A stretch of 64,000 bases of DNA from Pseudomonas sp. Leaf58 (GCF_003627215.1 NZ_CP032678.1:124001-188000); one strand, 5' to 3'; shown: positions 39,122-47,347, counted from the stretch's first letter. Notes: generated from the sequence alone by a model not told the origin. A program made the numbers and translations.

Positions 39122-39655
39122 GTGCGTGACACCATCGAGCCTGTTGATCCTGGTGGAGTATCAGGCAATCAGGGCCAAACCGGGGTGGCTGGAAGTGTGA
39201 GAAGCCTGAAGCGGACGAACCAGCCGCCTCAGATGATCGCAAATATTGGCCCCGACATCCTGGCGCTGGTTGCCAAGGCTGAGCGAGCCATGGGTGATGT
39301 CCAGCAGGTGGGAGAGTGGCCCTTGAAGTCCAGGCTCATCGGAAAGCTGTTTGCTGATCAGTCTCCCTCTGTGGCCAGACAAGTGGAGATGGCCCTCGGC
39401 AACCTCGGCGAACCATCGAGCATTCAATGCATCGTTGGATGGCTTCGCGTTATGGCGGAGCTGGCCAAGACCAGCAATGCCAATCTTGAGGGGGTAGACC
39501 ACCCTAGCGTGAGGGAGGTGCGTAACCTCAAGTTGTCCGGGATGGATTTGACAGTCCCATCAACGTTCAACGCCATGGAATTTGCCAGTTTCTCGGTACT
39601 GGGTGACGTGATGATCAATAGCGACGGGGCTATTGCCTTTGGTGGCTTGGCATGA
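39122..39655 (+). CDS. Hypothetical protein, 177 aa, GTG start
   Basis: AAGGAG lies six bases before the GTG at 39122, far better than the upstream ATG at 38924. A polar N-terminus (DPGGVSGNQGQTGVAGS) leads to a helical core (DILALVAKAERAMGDVQQ, SVARQVEMALGNLGE) and a strand-rich end (LKLSGMDLTVPSTFNAMEF). No family recognised. The following small frame overlaps its stop. Confidence 0.55.
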   Translation: MRDTIEPVDPGGVSGNQGQTGVAGSVRSLKRTNQPPQMIANIGPDILALVAKAERAMGDVQQVGEWPLKSRLIGKLFADQSPSVARQVEMALGNLGEPSSIQCIVGWLRVMAELAKTSNANLEGVDHPSVREVRNLKLSGMDLTVPSTFNAMEFASFSVLGDVMINSDGAIAFGGLA

Positions 39656-39921
39656 GCATCACAGGTCGCGTGGCCGATGATTTCTGTGTGCCCAGAACGC
39701 TGTATGACATCGAGGGGCCGAATGCCAGGGTAACAGAGCGCATCACGTGCCTGGACTGGAGGGTGCTAGTTGTATGGGGGCGGGTCGCTTGCAGGGGGCG
39801 TGAGGAGGAAACCGCGCCCTTCTATTGCTATACTTTGCGTGCACAATCGCAGAGCAAATGCGTTAATGATGGGCAAAAAAATACCCTCAACGGCGAGGGC
39901 GGCAGGCGATTTGCTTTCTAG
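39652..39921 (+). CDS. Possible small protein, 89 aa
   Basis: ATG 39652 overlaps the preceding stop (ATGA), typical of coupling, but composition (many Arg and Cys, VWGRVACRGREEETAPFYCY) is not strongly protein-like and no ribosome site is clear. Confidence 0.3.
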   Translation: MSITGRVADDFCVPRTLYDIEGPNARVTERITCLDWRVLVVWGRVACRGREEETAPFYCYTLRAQSQSKCVNDGQKNTLNGEGGRRFAF

Positions 39922-40000
39922 TTATTGTGTGAAAAGTATACCAGGGTTGTTTTGATGCGGCAATATATTGATAACCCGAATATCCGGTCTGACAGGCATG

Positions 40001-40022
40001 AAAAAGCCGGGGCATCCCGGCT
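40001..40022 (-). terminator. Terminator of the DUF805 gene
   Basis: Minus strand: AGCCGGG ATG CCCCGGCT followed by TTTT. Confidence 0.75.
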
Positions 40023-40066
40023 CATCTCAGTGCTCAACAGCTGGTAGGGGCTGTCCCCGCAAGCAA

Positions 40067-40381
40067 TCAGAGCGCGTGATTGGCGGCGGGCTTGCTGATC
40101 TGCGCCCACATGATCCACAGTGGAATCCAGCCGACCACAGGCACGAAGTACAGCAGGGTCAGCAGCGCATGGAAGCCAGCATCACGCAGGCGGCGTGCCG
40201 AGATCGACAGCACTGGCAGCAGTGCCAAGGCCAGGTAGATGGCTTCCAGGCGCTTGTTGAGGACGAAGAACACGATTGCGATCACGGCATGGATGGCGTA
40301 GAACTCCCAAAATGCTTTGCGATCGGTCTTGCCCGTGAAGTCCAGCAGGTTCTTGTAGGCGTTGATGTAAGACTGAAACAT
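40067..40381 (-). CDS. DUF805 membrane protein, 104 aa
   Basis: The product shows the DUF805 pattern: FTGKTDRKAFWEFYAIHAV (F-x-G-x-x-x-R-x-x-FW), ISARRLRDAGFHALLTLLYF (ARRL-x-D-x-G), and PVVGWIPLWIMW, with three membrane segments. These are small inner-membrane proteins of unknown function common in proteobacteria. The ATG at 40381 follows GAGGGAAA; a longer frame from 40462 has no site. Confidence 0.85.
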   Translation of the reverse strand: MFQSYINAYKNLLDFTGKTDRKAFWEFYAIHAVIAIVFFVLNKRLEAIYLALALLPVLSISARRLRDAGFHALLTLLYFVPVVGWIPLWIMWAQISKPAANHAL

Positions 40382-40458
40382 GTGTCTTTCCCTCAATGAG
40401 TGTGTGGCGCGAATTATAAGCATATTGTGCTGGACTGACAATTGCCCAGCAATATTCT

Positions 40459-40830
40459 TCAAAACCGTATTTCAGCAATTCGTTGCGCGAGGAGCGGATC
40501 GTCAATCGCCAGCTCCAGGGTGAATGCATCGGTGCTGATTTCAAGCAGACGTGGGCCCAGGGAGGCATCTACCACTGTGCCGTTGGTTGCCGACCATGAA
40601 ATCACCAAGTTGCCGTTGTGTTCAAGGAAGACTGCAAGATCCTGCCCCGGCAGAGGCAAGGTCTGGCTCAGTGTCGCCAGGCTTTCCAGTGACTGGGGGT
40701 TCATGGGCAGGGCGTCGCGGCCATCCCAGCCAGCCTCAGCCGCGCTCAACCGCTGCAGACGATCGCCAACCCGATCCCCTAGCTGGTGGCGCAAGATGGC
40801 AATCTGGTGGTCGATGACTGATTGGCTCAT
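40459..40830 (-). CDS. Hypothetical protein, 123 aa, coupled to kptA
   Basis: Its ATG overlaps the kptA stop (ATGA), so it is probably cotranslated. A helical N-terminus (HQIAILRHQLGDRVGDRLQR) contains AGWDGRDALPM, and a beta-rich remainder follows (DLAVFLEHNGNLVISWSATN). No family recognised; coupling suggests a role linked to RNA repair, which is inference only. Confidence 0.65.
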   Translation of the reverse strand: MSQSVIDHQIAILRHQLGDRVGDRLQRLSAAEAGWDGRDALPMNPQSLESLATLSQTLPLPGQDLAVFLEHNGNLVISWSATNGTVVDASLGPRLLEISTDAFTLELAIDDPLLAQRIAEIRF

Positions 40831-41423
40831 GCTGGGCCATCCAGGCCTTCAGGCTCGTTTCGCAGGCTGACGGTTTGCAAGTAGCGGGGCGGCACCACAT
40901 CGGTCAACCAGACGTTGTTCTCGCTCAGGTAGAACGCGTGACCATCGGCGAGCATGGCATTGCAGTCTACGTTGAGCAGCACTGTCTTGCCTTTGCGGCG
41001 CTGGGCAACACGCTGGGCGGTTTCGACATCCGCTGACAAGTGCACGTGCTGGCGGGAGCGAGGATGAAGTCCCTGCGCCATGATCGCTGGAATGAAGCCC
41101 TCGATGGTGCCGTGAAAGAGCCTTGCGGGCGGAGTGGCAGCCTTGAGCTGCAAATCCACGTCAATGGAATGCCCCTGCAGCGCCCGGATTTGCTGGCCGT
41201 CTGGGGAAATGGCGTAGCGGCCCTTGTCGTTGTGCGCCACCACCTGCTCGATCTTCTCGCGGGACACGTCGCCCAGGTTGGCGGGAGCGTGCGCCACGAT
41301 GTAGTCGATGCTGCCCCAGCCCTGCTTATCGACATCCAGCTGTATCAACTGAGGCTCGTGCCGAAGGATAAGGGCAAGAAACCGACTGAGGTTCTTGAAT
41401 TCGCGTTCTGCCATGCTGGCCAT
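40827..41423 (-). CDS. kptA: RNA 2'-phosphotransferase (Tpt1/KptA)
   Basis: The 198-residue product has the Tpt1/KptA signature: LSRFLALILRHEP with R21-H22, DKQGWGSID, IRALQGHS with R80 and H85, LFHGT, and QHVHLS followed by AQRVAQRRKG (Arg142/143 region). KptA transfers an internal RNA 2'-phosphate to NAD+, giving ADP-ribose 1''-2''-cyclic phosphate and nicotinamide; 2'-phosphates arise from some RNA ligase pathways. Start at 41423 (MASMAEREF) fits GGA nine bases upstream. It is coupled to the 40830 gene. RtcB on the same element does not leave 2'-phosphates, so the substrate source is open. Confidence 0.92.
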   Translation of the reverse strand: MASMAEREFKNLSRFLALILRHEPQLIQLDVDKQGWGSIDYIVAHAPANLGDVSREKIEQVVAHNDKGRYAISPDGQQIRALQGHSIDVDLQLKAATPPARLFHGTIEGFIPAIMAQGLHPRSRQHVHLSADVETAQRVAQRRKGKTVLLNVDCNAMLADGHAFYLSENNVWLTDVVPPRYLQTVSLRNEPEGLDGPA

Positions 41424-41497
41424 TGATTGTTTCCATATTTGAATGCTGCGGCTCCTGACCACTCCCCTGACGGTACCACCTTGACTTCCTCCCCGCC

Positions 41498-42592
41498 CTA
41501 AAGAGCGGGGATTCCTTCTGCAAGCGCCTGAAGTCCCAGGCGGGCAATGTTTCGTGCGGCATTGACGTCGCGATCATGAACCGATCCGCAACTGCTGCAT
41601 GTCCACTGCCTTATTCCAAGTCCGGCCCTACCTTTCGGACTGCTGGGCGGATTAACGCCACAGCACGAGCACGCTTGGGTTGAAAACGCTTCATTGACCT
41701 CTGCAAACACCACTCCCTGCCTCATGGCCTTGTACTGGAGTTGTGTTCTGAACGTAGTCCAGGCTGCATCGAGCACGGACTTGGCCATGCTGGTTTTGGC
41801 CAGGGCACTGGCGTTCACGTTGCCAACGAAGATGGCGGCATGATTTTTCACCAGAGCGGCGGTTTCCTTGTGAAGGGCATCTTTGCGCTGGTTGGCGATG
41901 CGGGCGTGGATTGCCCGCACCCGTTTCTTTTTTCTGGCTCGCTGAGCGATACCCAGCGCTGCCTGGGCCTCGCGCTAGCGGCGCCTGGGCTCGAAGGCCT
42001 GGCCGTTGGAGTACGTGGCCAACGCCTTGAGGCCGAGGTCGATGCCTAAGACCGATGTGTCAGCAGGTACCCGCTTTTCCTCGACCTCAACTCTGACCGC
42101 CACGTTGAGGTACCAGCGGCCCCGCGAGTCCTCATTGAAGCTGCCGGCCTTCAAGGTGTACTTCGACAACCCGTAGGAATCCCATAGGCCTATATTGATA
42201 CCGTTGAAACGCACCTGGCCATTTCGATAGGTGACGGCGCGGGCCTTGAAGGGCACCCAGCCCAGCGAATATTTGGGGGATTTTCGGTCGCTGACGCGCC
42301 AATTGAGGCGCTGGCGCTTGAATTGGCGTAGTCGGGTGGCGAATTCCTCACAGACCTGCTGCTGAGTGGCCGACCCGATGGTCACGCCTTCGCATTTTGA
42401 AAAGCCGTTGGTGAGTTTTTGCAGATCGAACCCGGAAAGCCAGGTTTTGGGTTTATTGCAATAGCGTTTGAGGCTGCGAAATTGTGTTTCGTTACAGAAA
42501 TTCCACACCTGGTTGACGTCGCGAGCCATCGCAAGCATCGCTTTGGCATGCTTGTCCTTAATTCGCAGTTTTAGGGTCTTGGTAATTTCCAT
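41498..42592 (-). pseudogene. tnpB: tnpB (RNA-guided nuclease family) interrupted by an amber codon
   Basis: One frame from 42592 to 41498 encodes a full TnpB, but TAG at 41975-41977 interrupts it after FEPRRR; reading resumes REAQAALGIAQRARKKKR in the same frame. RuvC-I Asp is in VLGIDLGL, RuvC-III in HDRDVNAARNI, and the zinc ribbon is CSCCG...CSSCG. The usual RuvC-II glutamate (VxxExL) is replaced by Gly in IFVGNVNAS; an alternative Glu about 41 residues later (VFAEVNEAF) matches the rearranged active site described for Fanzor-related TnpBs. The first 198 codons or the amber-suppressed whole could still be expressed. Confidence 0.8.
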
Positions 42593-42677
42593 AGTGGAAA
42601 TGTAGCATGTATTGAGTCGCCCGTATAATTTCGAAGACCAATTCCACTACGGTCGCCTGGAGCGACTGTGCTCTTGA

Positions 42678-42697
42678 CCTCGGGCTGAACCCCGAGG
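42678..42697. repeat. Hairpin upstream of tnpB resembling its right end
   Basis: A 7-bp stem with 6-base loop, preceded by CTTGA and followed by GCTTCTCGCA; the right-end hairpin at 41491 is preceded by CTTGACTTCCT and followed by ATTCCTTCTGCA. Probably the left end, or a remnant right end of another copy. Confidence 0.5.
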
Positions 42698-43040
42698 CTT
42701 CTCGCACATCTGGTGACGATTTTCGGGTCAATTCCCTTCTTGGCGCAGATCCGAAGCTGTTTTTTTGCCGTCAAATGCCCCCGTGCTTTTGCTTTTAGGA
42801 ATGCTGTTTGTCTTTTACCAGGCTTTTGCACTGGCTCTGCCGTTGAGGGTGAGCTTGTGCTGTGCGGCCATTTCGCTGCCGGCGAAAGGCCGATTCCATG
42901 GCGCATGGGGCTGAGCCTGGGTACGCGGTGCGTCCTGCTACGATGATACGGGGAAGCTCAGGCTGGCGGTGATGGTCTTCTACAGCGCCCAGGTGCCGGC
43001 AGAACAGGGCGTCAGGAGCAGGGCATCAGGGCAGAGCAAA

Positions 43041-43163
43041 AGCGCTGGGGGAGAAAAACGGACGGTCGTGTTTGGGGGTTGTAGGGGATGGGCGTGTCCT
43101 GAAGCGGCTTAAGCGAAGCCGCCAACCGCTCTCGCTCAAACCTTCGGCCAGTGTCGGACAACA
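43041..43163 (+). repeat. Dispersed non-coding repeat, copy 2
   Basis: Contains in order GCGCTGGGGGAGA, CGTGTTTGGGGG, AAGCGAAGCCGCCAA, and CCTTCGGCCAGTGTCGGACA followed by ACA, matching copy 1 at 25052. The 42700-43040 DNA before it has no gene I can support; a minus-strand frame across 42571-42906 lacks a ribosome site. Confidence 0.6.
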
Positions 43164-43167
43164 AGCC

Positions 43168-43713
43168 TTAGCCGGTAAACATTCGCTTGAACTTCGCCGT
43201 CATCTTGGCCTGGGTCATGCGAGGGAATAGCTCCTCTCGGGCAGCGTCACCGTACTCAAGGGTCAGGACGGCTTCAACGACCGTGTCGATCAAGTCCTTG
43301 AGTTTCTCGGCGCTGAAATGCGCATCGTCAATATCAGGCGCCTTGCCAAGGATGCGTCGCAGTGTCTGCCTGTCGTCCTGCAAGCTTTTGAGTTGCGCTT
43401 CGGCAGCGCTGATCTTGAGCGTCAAGCCAAGGTCAGTATCAAGCATGCGCAAGACGTCAGGGGCGCGATAGGTGGGAGGCAATGACCACCACTCAAGTTG
43501 CTCAAACAACTCGCCCAACTTGGCCGACAGCAGCATAACCTCCAGGGGGGTGTGCTGGGCGGGATCAGGCTCTCGCAACAGCTGAATGTCGCGCTTCACC
43601 AGTGCCATGAGGTTGGCCAGGTGGGCGATATGATTCTGGAGCGCGGCGAGGTGTTCAGCCATTTCCTCAGGCCTCATCCCGGACAACCTGTCGTACATGT
43701 CGTTGGACGTCAT
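43168..43713 (-). CDS. Hypothetical helical protein, 181 aa
   Basis: Starts MTSNDMYDRLSGMRPEEMAE at 43713 with AAGG eight bases upstream. Long amphipathic helices dominate (HLAALQNHIAHLANLMALVK, LKISAAEAQLKSLQDDRQTL). No domain recognised. Last gene of the minus-strand operon 44475-43168. Confidence 0.65.
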   Translation of the reverse strand: MTSNDMYDRLSGMRPEEMAEHLAALQNHIAHLANLMALVKRDIQLLREPDPAQHTPLEVMLLSAKLGELFEQLEWWSLPPTYRAPDVLRMLDTDLGLTLKISAAEAQLKSLQDDRQTLRRILGKAPDIDDAHFSAEKLKDLIDTVVEAVLTLEYGDAAREELFPRMTQAKMTAKFKRMFTG

Positions 43714-43726
43714 GAGCGATGCCTTC

Positions 43727-43972
43727 TTAGTCGTCATCCGGGTCGTTGGCACGCACCCTGTCATAAGCGGCTTTGGGATTGTCGCTTGCCAGCTGGGCCA
43801 GCTCGGGGGAGAGGGCCTTAAGTGCATTCCAGGCGACAGCGCGGTTCTTGTGCTCGATATTGAAATACTGAATTTCCGTCAAGTACCGCAGCGCTTCCTG
43901 CAAGCGTTCGTCGGTCAATGCCGGGATCTCAGCCCTGGGCACATAGGCGACACCGTCGATTAGGACTTCCAT
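43727..43972 (-). CDS. Small hypothetical protein, 81 aa
   Basis: The ATG at 43972 has AAGGGG seven bases upstream and starts three bases after the preceding gene ends. A strand-rich start (MEVLIDGVAYVPRAEIPA) precedes a helical part (ERLQEALRYLTEIQYFNIEH) and an acidic end (NDPDDD). Middle gene of the operon. Confidence 0.65.
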   Translation of the reverse strand: MEVLIDGVAYVPRAEIPALTDERLQEALRYLTEIQYFNIEHKNRAVAWNALKALSPELAQLASDNPKAAYDRVRANDPDDD

Positions 43973-43974
43973 GG

Positions 43975-44475
43975 TCACACCCCTTCGCCAGAGGCGGACA
44001 GGGTTGAAATCAGGTGGCCGGTTTTCGTGCGCCACTCACGCCCATACCTGAAGTACTGCTTCATCAGCCAATGCTGAACGGCGACACGCTGTTCCACACC
44101 CTGGTCAGGCAGAACCACGCCAGCGCTGAGCAGCTTGGCGCCCTGCTCGGCAATATCGGTATCGTTCAGGGCCAGGATCTTTTTGAGGTCGGCTGTCAGG
44201 GGCAGCTCGGGTACGCCGCCTGGAACAAACCCTGTATCAATGGGTGAGCCGCAAGCTGGGCAGAATTTGTAAAGGGTTTTGAACCCGATGTGGGGAAGGG
44301 CGTGGCGTTTTGTCGCCTCGTTCCACAACTCGATCATCCCCTCGAACTTCAGCGCCTCCACCGCCCAGTCGCGAACCATAACCTCCTTGCTGCCAATGTG
44401 GCCAGCCAGGCACATGCCTTCAGGGCAAGGTGTGGTAGGTGCCGCAGGTTTGGGGTTCTTACGGGTGACTGACAT
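43975..44475 (-). CDS. Hypothetical protein with zinc-ribbon motif, 166 aa
   Basis: CAGGAG lies six bases before the ATG at 44475. The sequence has two possible zinc sites: CPEGMC near residue 16 and FCPACG near 71. The remainder is helical (DLKKILALNDTDIAEQGAKL). First gene of the operon transcribed from the type-A promoter at 44596. No family recognised. Confidence 0.65.
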   Translation of the reverse strand: MSVTRKNPKPAAPTTPCPEGMCLAGHIGSKEVMVRDWAVEALKFEGMIELWNEATKRHALPHIGFKTLYKFCPACGSPIDTGFVPGGVPELPLTADLKKILALNDTDIAEQGAKLLSAGVVLPDQGVEQRVAVQHWLMKQYFRYGREWRTKTGHLISTLSASGEGV

Positions 44476-44595
44476 GGGAGACTCCTGTGGCTCAATTGCG
44501 TCAGGCATCGGCGAAACGTGGCGCTGGCCGATACGACCAGGTGCTGCGCTGGTTGCGACAGGTCATAGGCCTGTAGCGCCAGCGATTAGGCCGTG

Positions 44596-44625
44596 AGTAT
44601 AGAGATACAGGCTGGACACCGTCAA
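44596..44625 (-). promoter_or_regulatory. Type-A promoter of the 44475-43168 operon
   Basis: Minus strand TTGACG and TATACT with an 18-base spacer that contains TGTATCTC, resembling the 8637 promoter. The leader to the first gene is about 115 bases. Confidence 0.7.
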
Positions 44626-44631
44626 TTTGTC

Positions 44632-44655
44632 GCTAACGCCCGATAGGGCGTTAGC
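44632..44655. repeat. Perfect 10-bp inverted repeat overlapping a stop codon
   Basis: GCTAACGCCC GATA GGGCGTTAGC. It contains the stop of the 44857 gene and lies just upstream of the type-A promoter at 44596. No U-run follows in either direction, so it is either a weak terminator, an mRNA 3'-end hairpin, or an operator. Confidence 0.6.
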
Positions 44656-44857
44656 AGGTAATCCCACATTTTGGGCAATTGCAAGCAATCCCGTGAATGC
44701 AGGGGCCGTGGGAGCTTCGCCCGGTGCCATGGCAGCGCGGACATTGATCATGCAGGCAGGGCCTGAATGGGGGGTTGTTTGCCTCAAGCGATTCCAGGTG
44801 CTTGCGCTGGCGCTCACGCAAGTCACGCTCATACGTGGCGCGGTCGATCTCGGACAT
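44651..44857 (-). CDS. Small Cys-rich (DnaJ-type zinc) protein, 68 aa
   Basis: A charged N-terminal helix (DRATYERDLRERQRKHLESL) precedes a Cys-rich half: CLHDQCPRCHGTG (a CxxCxGxG-type motif as in DnaJ zinc fingers), CIHGIACNCPKCG. It should bind one or two zinc ions. No J-domain is present. AGG lies 8 bases before ATG 44857. Confidence 0.65.
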   Translation of the reverse strand: MSEIDRATYERDLRERQRKHLESLEANNPPFRPCLHDQCPRCHGTGRSSHGPCIHGIACNCPKCGITC

Positions 44858-44865
44858 TTGGCAGC

Positions 44866-45210
44866 CTATTGGTCGGATTGATGGGGGAACAGAACAAGTA
44901 AACCAGGTTTCGGCGCATAGGAGTCTACCGCGACGAAATAGCCTTTTCCGTCGTCGGCATTGTACTCCATCAGCATGAAATCGGAGTCGTGGCGTACCAG
45001 CAATTGACTGAGTTCAGCCCAGGAGGGGCGAATACTTCCCTGAATTTCGAACCAGGCGGTGTCAGAGCCGGCGCCGGGGAAGAGGTGGCTGGGCAGGTTG
45101 TCGTCACTCGGCGGCGTGCAGGGGCCAATCATCAGCGAAAATTCGCCAGAATGAGGCTGCGGTTGCTCCGCTGTGTCGATACCATTGCCAATTTTACTGG
45201 AAACCATCAT
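44866..45210 (-). CDS. Hypothetical protein, 114 aa
   Basis: Start uncertain: ATG 45210 gives MMVSSKIGNGIDTAEQPQPH; a longer frame starts at 45276. Soluble, with SHLFPGAGSDTAWFEIQGSI and a strand-rich end (GYFVAVDSYAPKPGLLVLFP). It ends 8 bases before the Cys-rich gene and is probably cotranscribed with it. Confidence 0.5.
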   Translation of the reverse strand: MMVSSKIGNGIDTAEQPQPHSGEFSLMIGPCTPPSDDNLPSHLFPGAGSDTAWFEIQGSIRPSWAELSQLLVRHDSDFMLMEYNADDGKGYFVAVDSYAPKPGLLVLFPHQSDQ

Positions 45211-45363
45211 TAACCCACTGTTTTTATTGTAGTTATTGGAAAGGTTGCGGGATATAAGGTGTCTCCTGTTGCACATTAACCCGGTTAAGGTGCCGCCAGG
45301 TGCGTTTTAACTCGCCAATGACTTTCATTTGCCCGGCACCATTTGCGAACCCTGCGTTGCGGG

Positions 45364-45921
45364 TTAGCGATCGCATTCGGCTTGCTCCAGCGAGCGGACT
45401 GCGCTGGCAAAGGGACGCTGGGGTAGGTTCGCCCCTGTGTAAACACCTTTCTCGGAATGACCATGGGCCGTGCGCAGAATCCCGGCCATTCCACCTTGGA
45501 GAACCTCATCGGTGTCCAGCGACATCAGGTCGCTGCTGATCGTCCCGAAAGCCAGCAGGTCGGGGGTGTGCTCGTCCAGTTCTTTGCGGTGAGCTTCAAA
45601 CAGCGCCAGATCTTGACGGAAGCAGTAGAGGTACACCGAGCCGAACTCCGGATCCGATTCGAGCAAGGTGTGCTCAAACACCGACCAGTACTCTGGATCA
45701 CCCTTTAGGGCAAAGATGTCGCCGATCAACCGGGTCTTGTCATAGCCTGCCTGATCCCTTTGCTGGGGATTCATGTACAAGGCGGCATGACGCTCCGCCA
45801 GGTGATTGAGGACGGTGCCAGGGGGCTGATCAGTTGGGGCGATTTCGGGCGCTCCCAGGTGGATGCTGCGAAAACGCTTGAGGTCTTGGTGGAAGCTGTG
45901 GGGGCTGACCTCACGCTGCAT
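45364..45921 (-). CDS. Hypothetical protein, 185 aa
   Basis: Its ATG overlaps the stop of the upstream gene (TGATG-type overlap at 45921), showing coupling. A helical soluble protein (HHLAERHAALYMN-like segment NHLAERHAALYMNPQQRDQA; FEHTLLESDPEFGSVYLYCF). No family recognised. Both genes share an ALYxxN motif, perhaps pointing to a common origin. Confidence 0.6.
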   Translation of the reverse strand: MQREVSPHSFHQDLKRFRSIHLGAPEIAPTDQPPGTVLNHLAERHAALYMNPQQRDQAGYDKTRLIGDIFALKGDPEYWSVFEHTLLESDPEFGSVYLYCFRQDLALFEAHRKELDEHTPDLLAFGTISSDLMSLDTDEVLQGGMAGILRTAHGHSEKGVYTGANLPQRPFASAVRSLEQAECDR

Positions 45922-46367
45922 CAGGGCCTGAATGAACGCAGTTTTGTAGGGCGGATGACCCAGGCCCAGGATAATCCGCGACCCATCTGCTGCGTGTTCC
46001 GGGTGCTTTCACAGGGGCTATTGGCCACGTATAAGGCCGCATCGCCTTCAGCGACTTGTTCAATCGTCTGGCATTCGAAGTGGAGTGGATCCGAGCTGAT
46101 CAGCGCGTGAAGCTGATCGGTCAGGCGCTCCTGATAACGGGCACGGAACTCTCCATAGCTGGTAACGCCATGTTGCTTGTCGACCCTGTGCAGGGTTTGG
46201 TCAAATGCCTGCCGGTAGTCCGGGTGCATTTCGTAGTTCTGGTAGAGCGACAGAACCTGCGCTGAATGATCAGCGAATCGTGGTTTCAAAAACATTTTTG
46301 CGAAAAGACTCGCGTGCAGCTCGGCGCGGTGCGCCAGGGAGCTTGGGGTAAGAGAATGTGCAGACAT
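45921..46367 (-). CDS. Hypothetical protein, 148 aa
   Basis: First gene of a two-gene operon. Helical, His- and Gln-rich (HRAELHASLFAKMFLKPRFA, MHPDYRQAFDQTLHRVDKQH), no recognised domain. The segment EQVAEGDAALYVANSPCEST resembles the NHLAERHAALYMNPQQRD part of the next gene, and both carry an F-x-x-TL helix, so the two may be diverged duplicates. Confidence 0.6.
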   Translation of the reverse strand: MSAHSLTPSSLAHRAELHASLFAKMFLKPRFADHSAQVLSLYQNYEMHPDYRQAFDQTLHRVDKQHGVTSYGEFRARYQERLTDQLHALISSDPLHFECQTIEQVAEGDAALYVANSPCESTRNTQQMGRGLSWAWVIRPTKLRSFRP

Positions 46368-46585
46368 GATCTATCCGAAAAGACGAGTTGATCTATTTTC
46401 TAGGATAGGGGGCTGGGTGTACAGGGCTGCATCGATTAATTGCTATATTGACAGGATGGCTATGCATGGTCAAGATTCATGCTACATTCAAGTAGTGATT
46501 TCTCAGATGACCTTGCTGGGTGTCAAGCTCGGCGCGGATCGGCCAGGCTCTGGATGACCCTGCTGTTCAATACTGGAGGTGGTTT

Positions 46586-46789
46586 ATGGATCGCTATCAA
46601 AACCTTTGTGAGTGCGTACAGCTCCAGCTGACACCTGAGGACGAGCTGCGCCTCAGAACCGCACATATCAGTGTATATGAGGCTTTCGCTCGCGAGGTGG
46701 TCAACAAAGGCCTGCGTCCGCTGGTGATTGACCCAGATTGTTGCGCATGCGGCGGATCAGGCTGTGTTGAGGAGCGGGATGCTGCTTAA
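46586..46789 (+). CDS. Small Cys-containing protein, 67 aa
   Basis: An ideal GGAGG lies six bases before ATG 46586. The product has a helical body (LTPEDELRLRTAHISVYEAF) and a C-terminal CCACGGSGCVE motif that resembles half of a zinc knuckle. Unknown function. Confidence 0.6.
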   Translation: MDRYQNLCECVQLQLTPEDELRLRTAHISVYEAFAREVVNKGLRPLVIDPDCCACGGSGCVEERDAA

Positions 46790-46798
46790 GGCGACGGT

Positions 46799-46827
46799 TT
46801 GATGCCCCATATGCAATAGCTTATATT
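46799..46827 (+). promoter_or_regulatory. Promoter of the 46862 HTH gene
   Basis: TTGATG and TATATT with 17-base spacing, 35 bases before the start. A nine-codon frame (46845) overlaps the start region. Confidence 0.45.
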
Positions 46828-46861
46828 GGCATCAGGATTACGCTTATGTTGGTTATTGAAC

Positions 46862-47347
46862 ATGAATTTGTCTGATCTAGATGCCCCGGCTGAAAATTCT
46901 CATGTCGGCGCTATGGTGGGCCTCACACTGCTCTCGTCGATGGCGCGTGGCAATGTCGATGACATCACCCAGGCCTTGATCGGCACCAGGGACTACCACC
47001 TGCGCTGCGCGCTCTACTTTGTCCTGAAGGGCGAGCGATTGCCCGAGTCTGTCCGCGACCTCATGGATGCTGAGGTGACGGTGGAGCTTGCGCGGATGAA
47101 AGACCAGTACCGCGCTGCTTGTCTGCATGCCCTGAACCTGGTGCAGCACCAGGAGGCGAGGCAGCAACATACGGCTGACCAGCGGCGCTTTGACCAGGCC
47201 GCCGTCAAATTTCGCGCCATGAATGCGCCAGCGCCAGAGGGCACGGTGGATGAGCTGGCCAAAAGACACGGGGTGTCGAAGAGCCATGTCCGCCTGCTCA
47301 AGCGTGAGAACCGCCTGCATGAGTTGACCGGGGCAGCCTCGCAATAG
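46862..47347 (+). CDS. Helix-turn-helix protein, 161 aa
   Basis: The C-terminal segment TVDELAKRHGVSKSHVRLLK followed by RENRLHEL is a clear helix-turn-helix (about 130-155), so the protein probably binds DNA. The N-terminal 120 residues are helical (VGLTLLSSMARGNVDDITQA, RRFDQAAVKFRAMNAP). The start at 46862 (MNLSDLDAP) has no strong ribosome site. Likely a plasmid-encoded regulator; target unknown. Confidence 0.65.
   Translation: MNLSDLDAPAENSHVGAMVGLTLLSSMARGNVDDITQALIGTRDYHLRCALYFVLKGERLPESVRDLMDAEVTVELARMKDQYRAACLHALNLVQHQEARQQHTADQRRFDQAAVKFRAMNAPAPEGTVDELAKRHGVSKSHVRLLKRENRLHELTGAASQ

Larger units (their letters stand above)
41482..42700 (-). mobile_element. IS200/IS605-type element carrying tnpB only
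   Basis: The element consists of a tnpB gene without tnpA. Its 3' end has the hairpin CCCCGC CCTAAAGA GCGGGG (41491-41510, plus strand) overlapping the tnpB stop, as usual for the right end and omega-RNA scaffold. A second hairpin CCTCGGG CTGAAC CCCGAGG (42678-42697), with similar flanks (CTTGAC before, CTTCT after), lies upstream of tnpB. Boundaries are inferred from these hairpins. Movement would need a tnpA in trans. Confidence 0.65.

Noticed and set aside
41498..41920. Independent 140-aa transposase gene
   Set aside because: It is the C-terminal half of tnpB in the same frame as 41975-42592, separated only by an amber codon.
42571..42906. Minus-strand 111-codon frame upstream of tnpB
   Set aside because: Lys/Arg-rich, no ribosome site, and crosses the presumed element end hairpin; not enough support for a gene.
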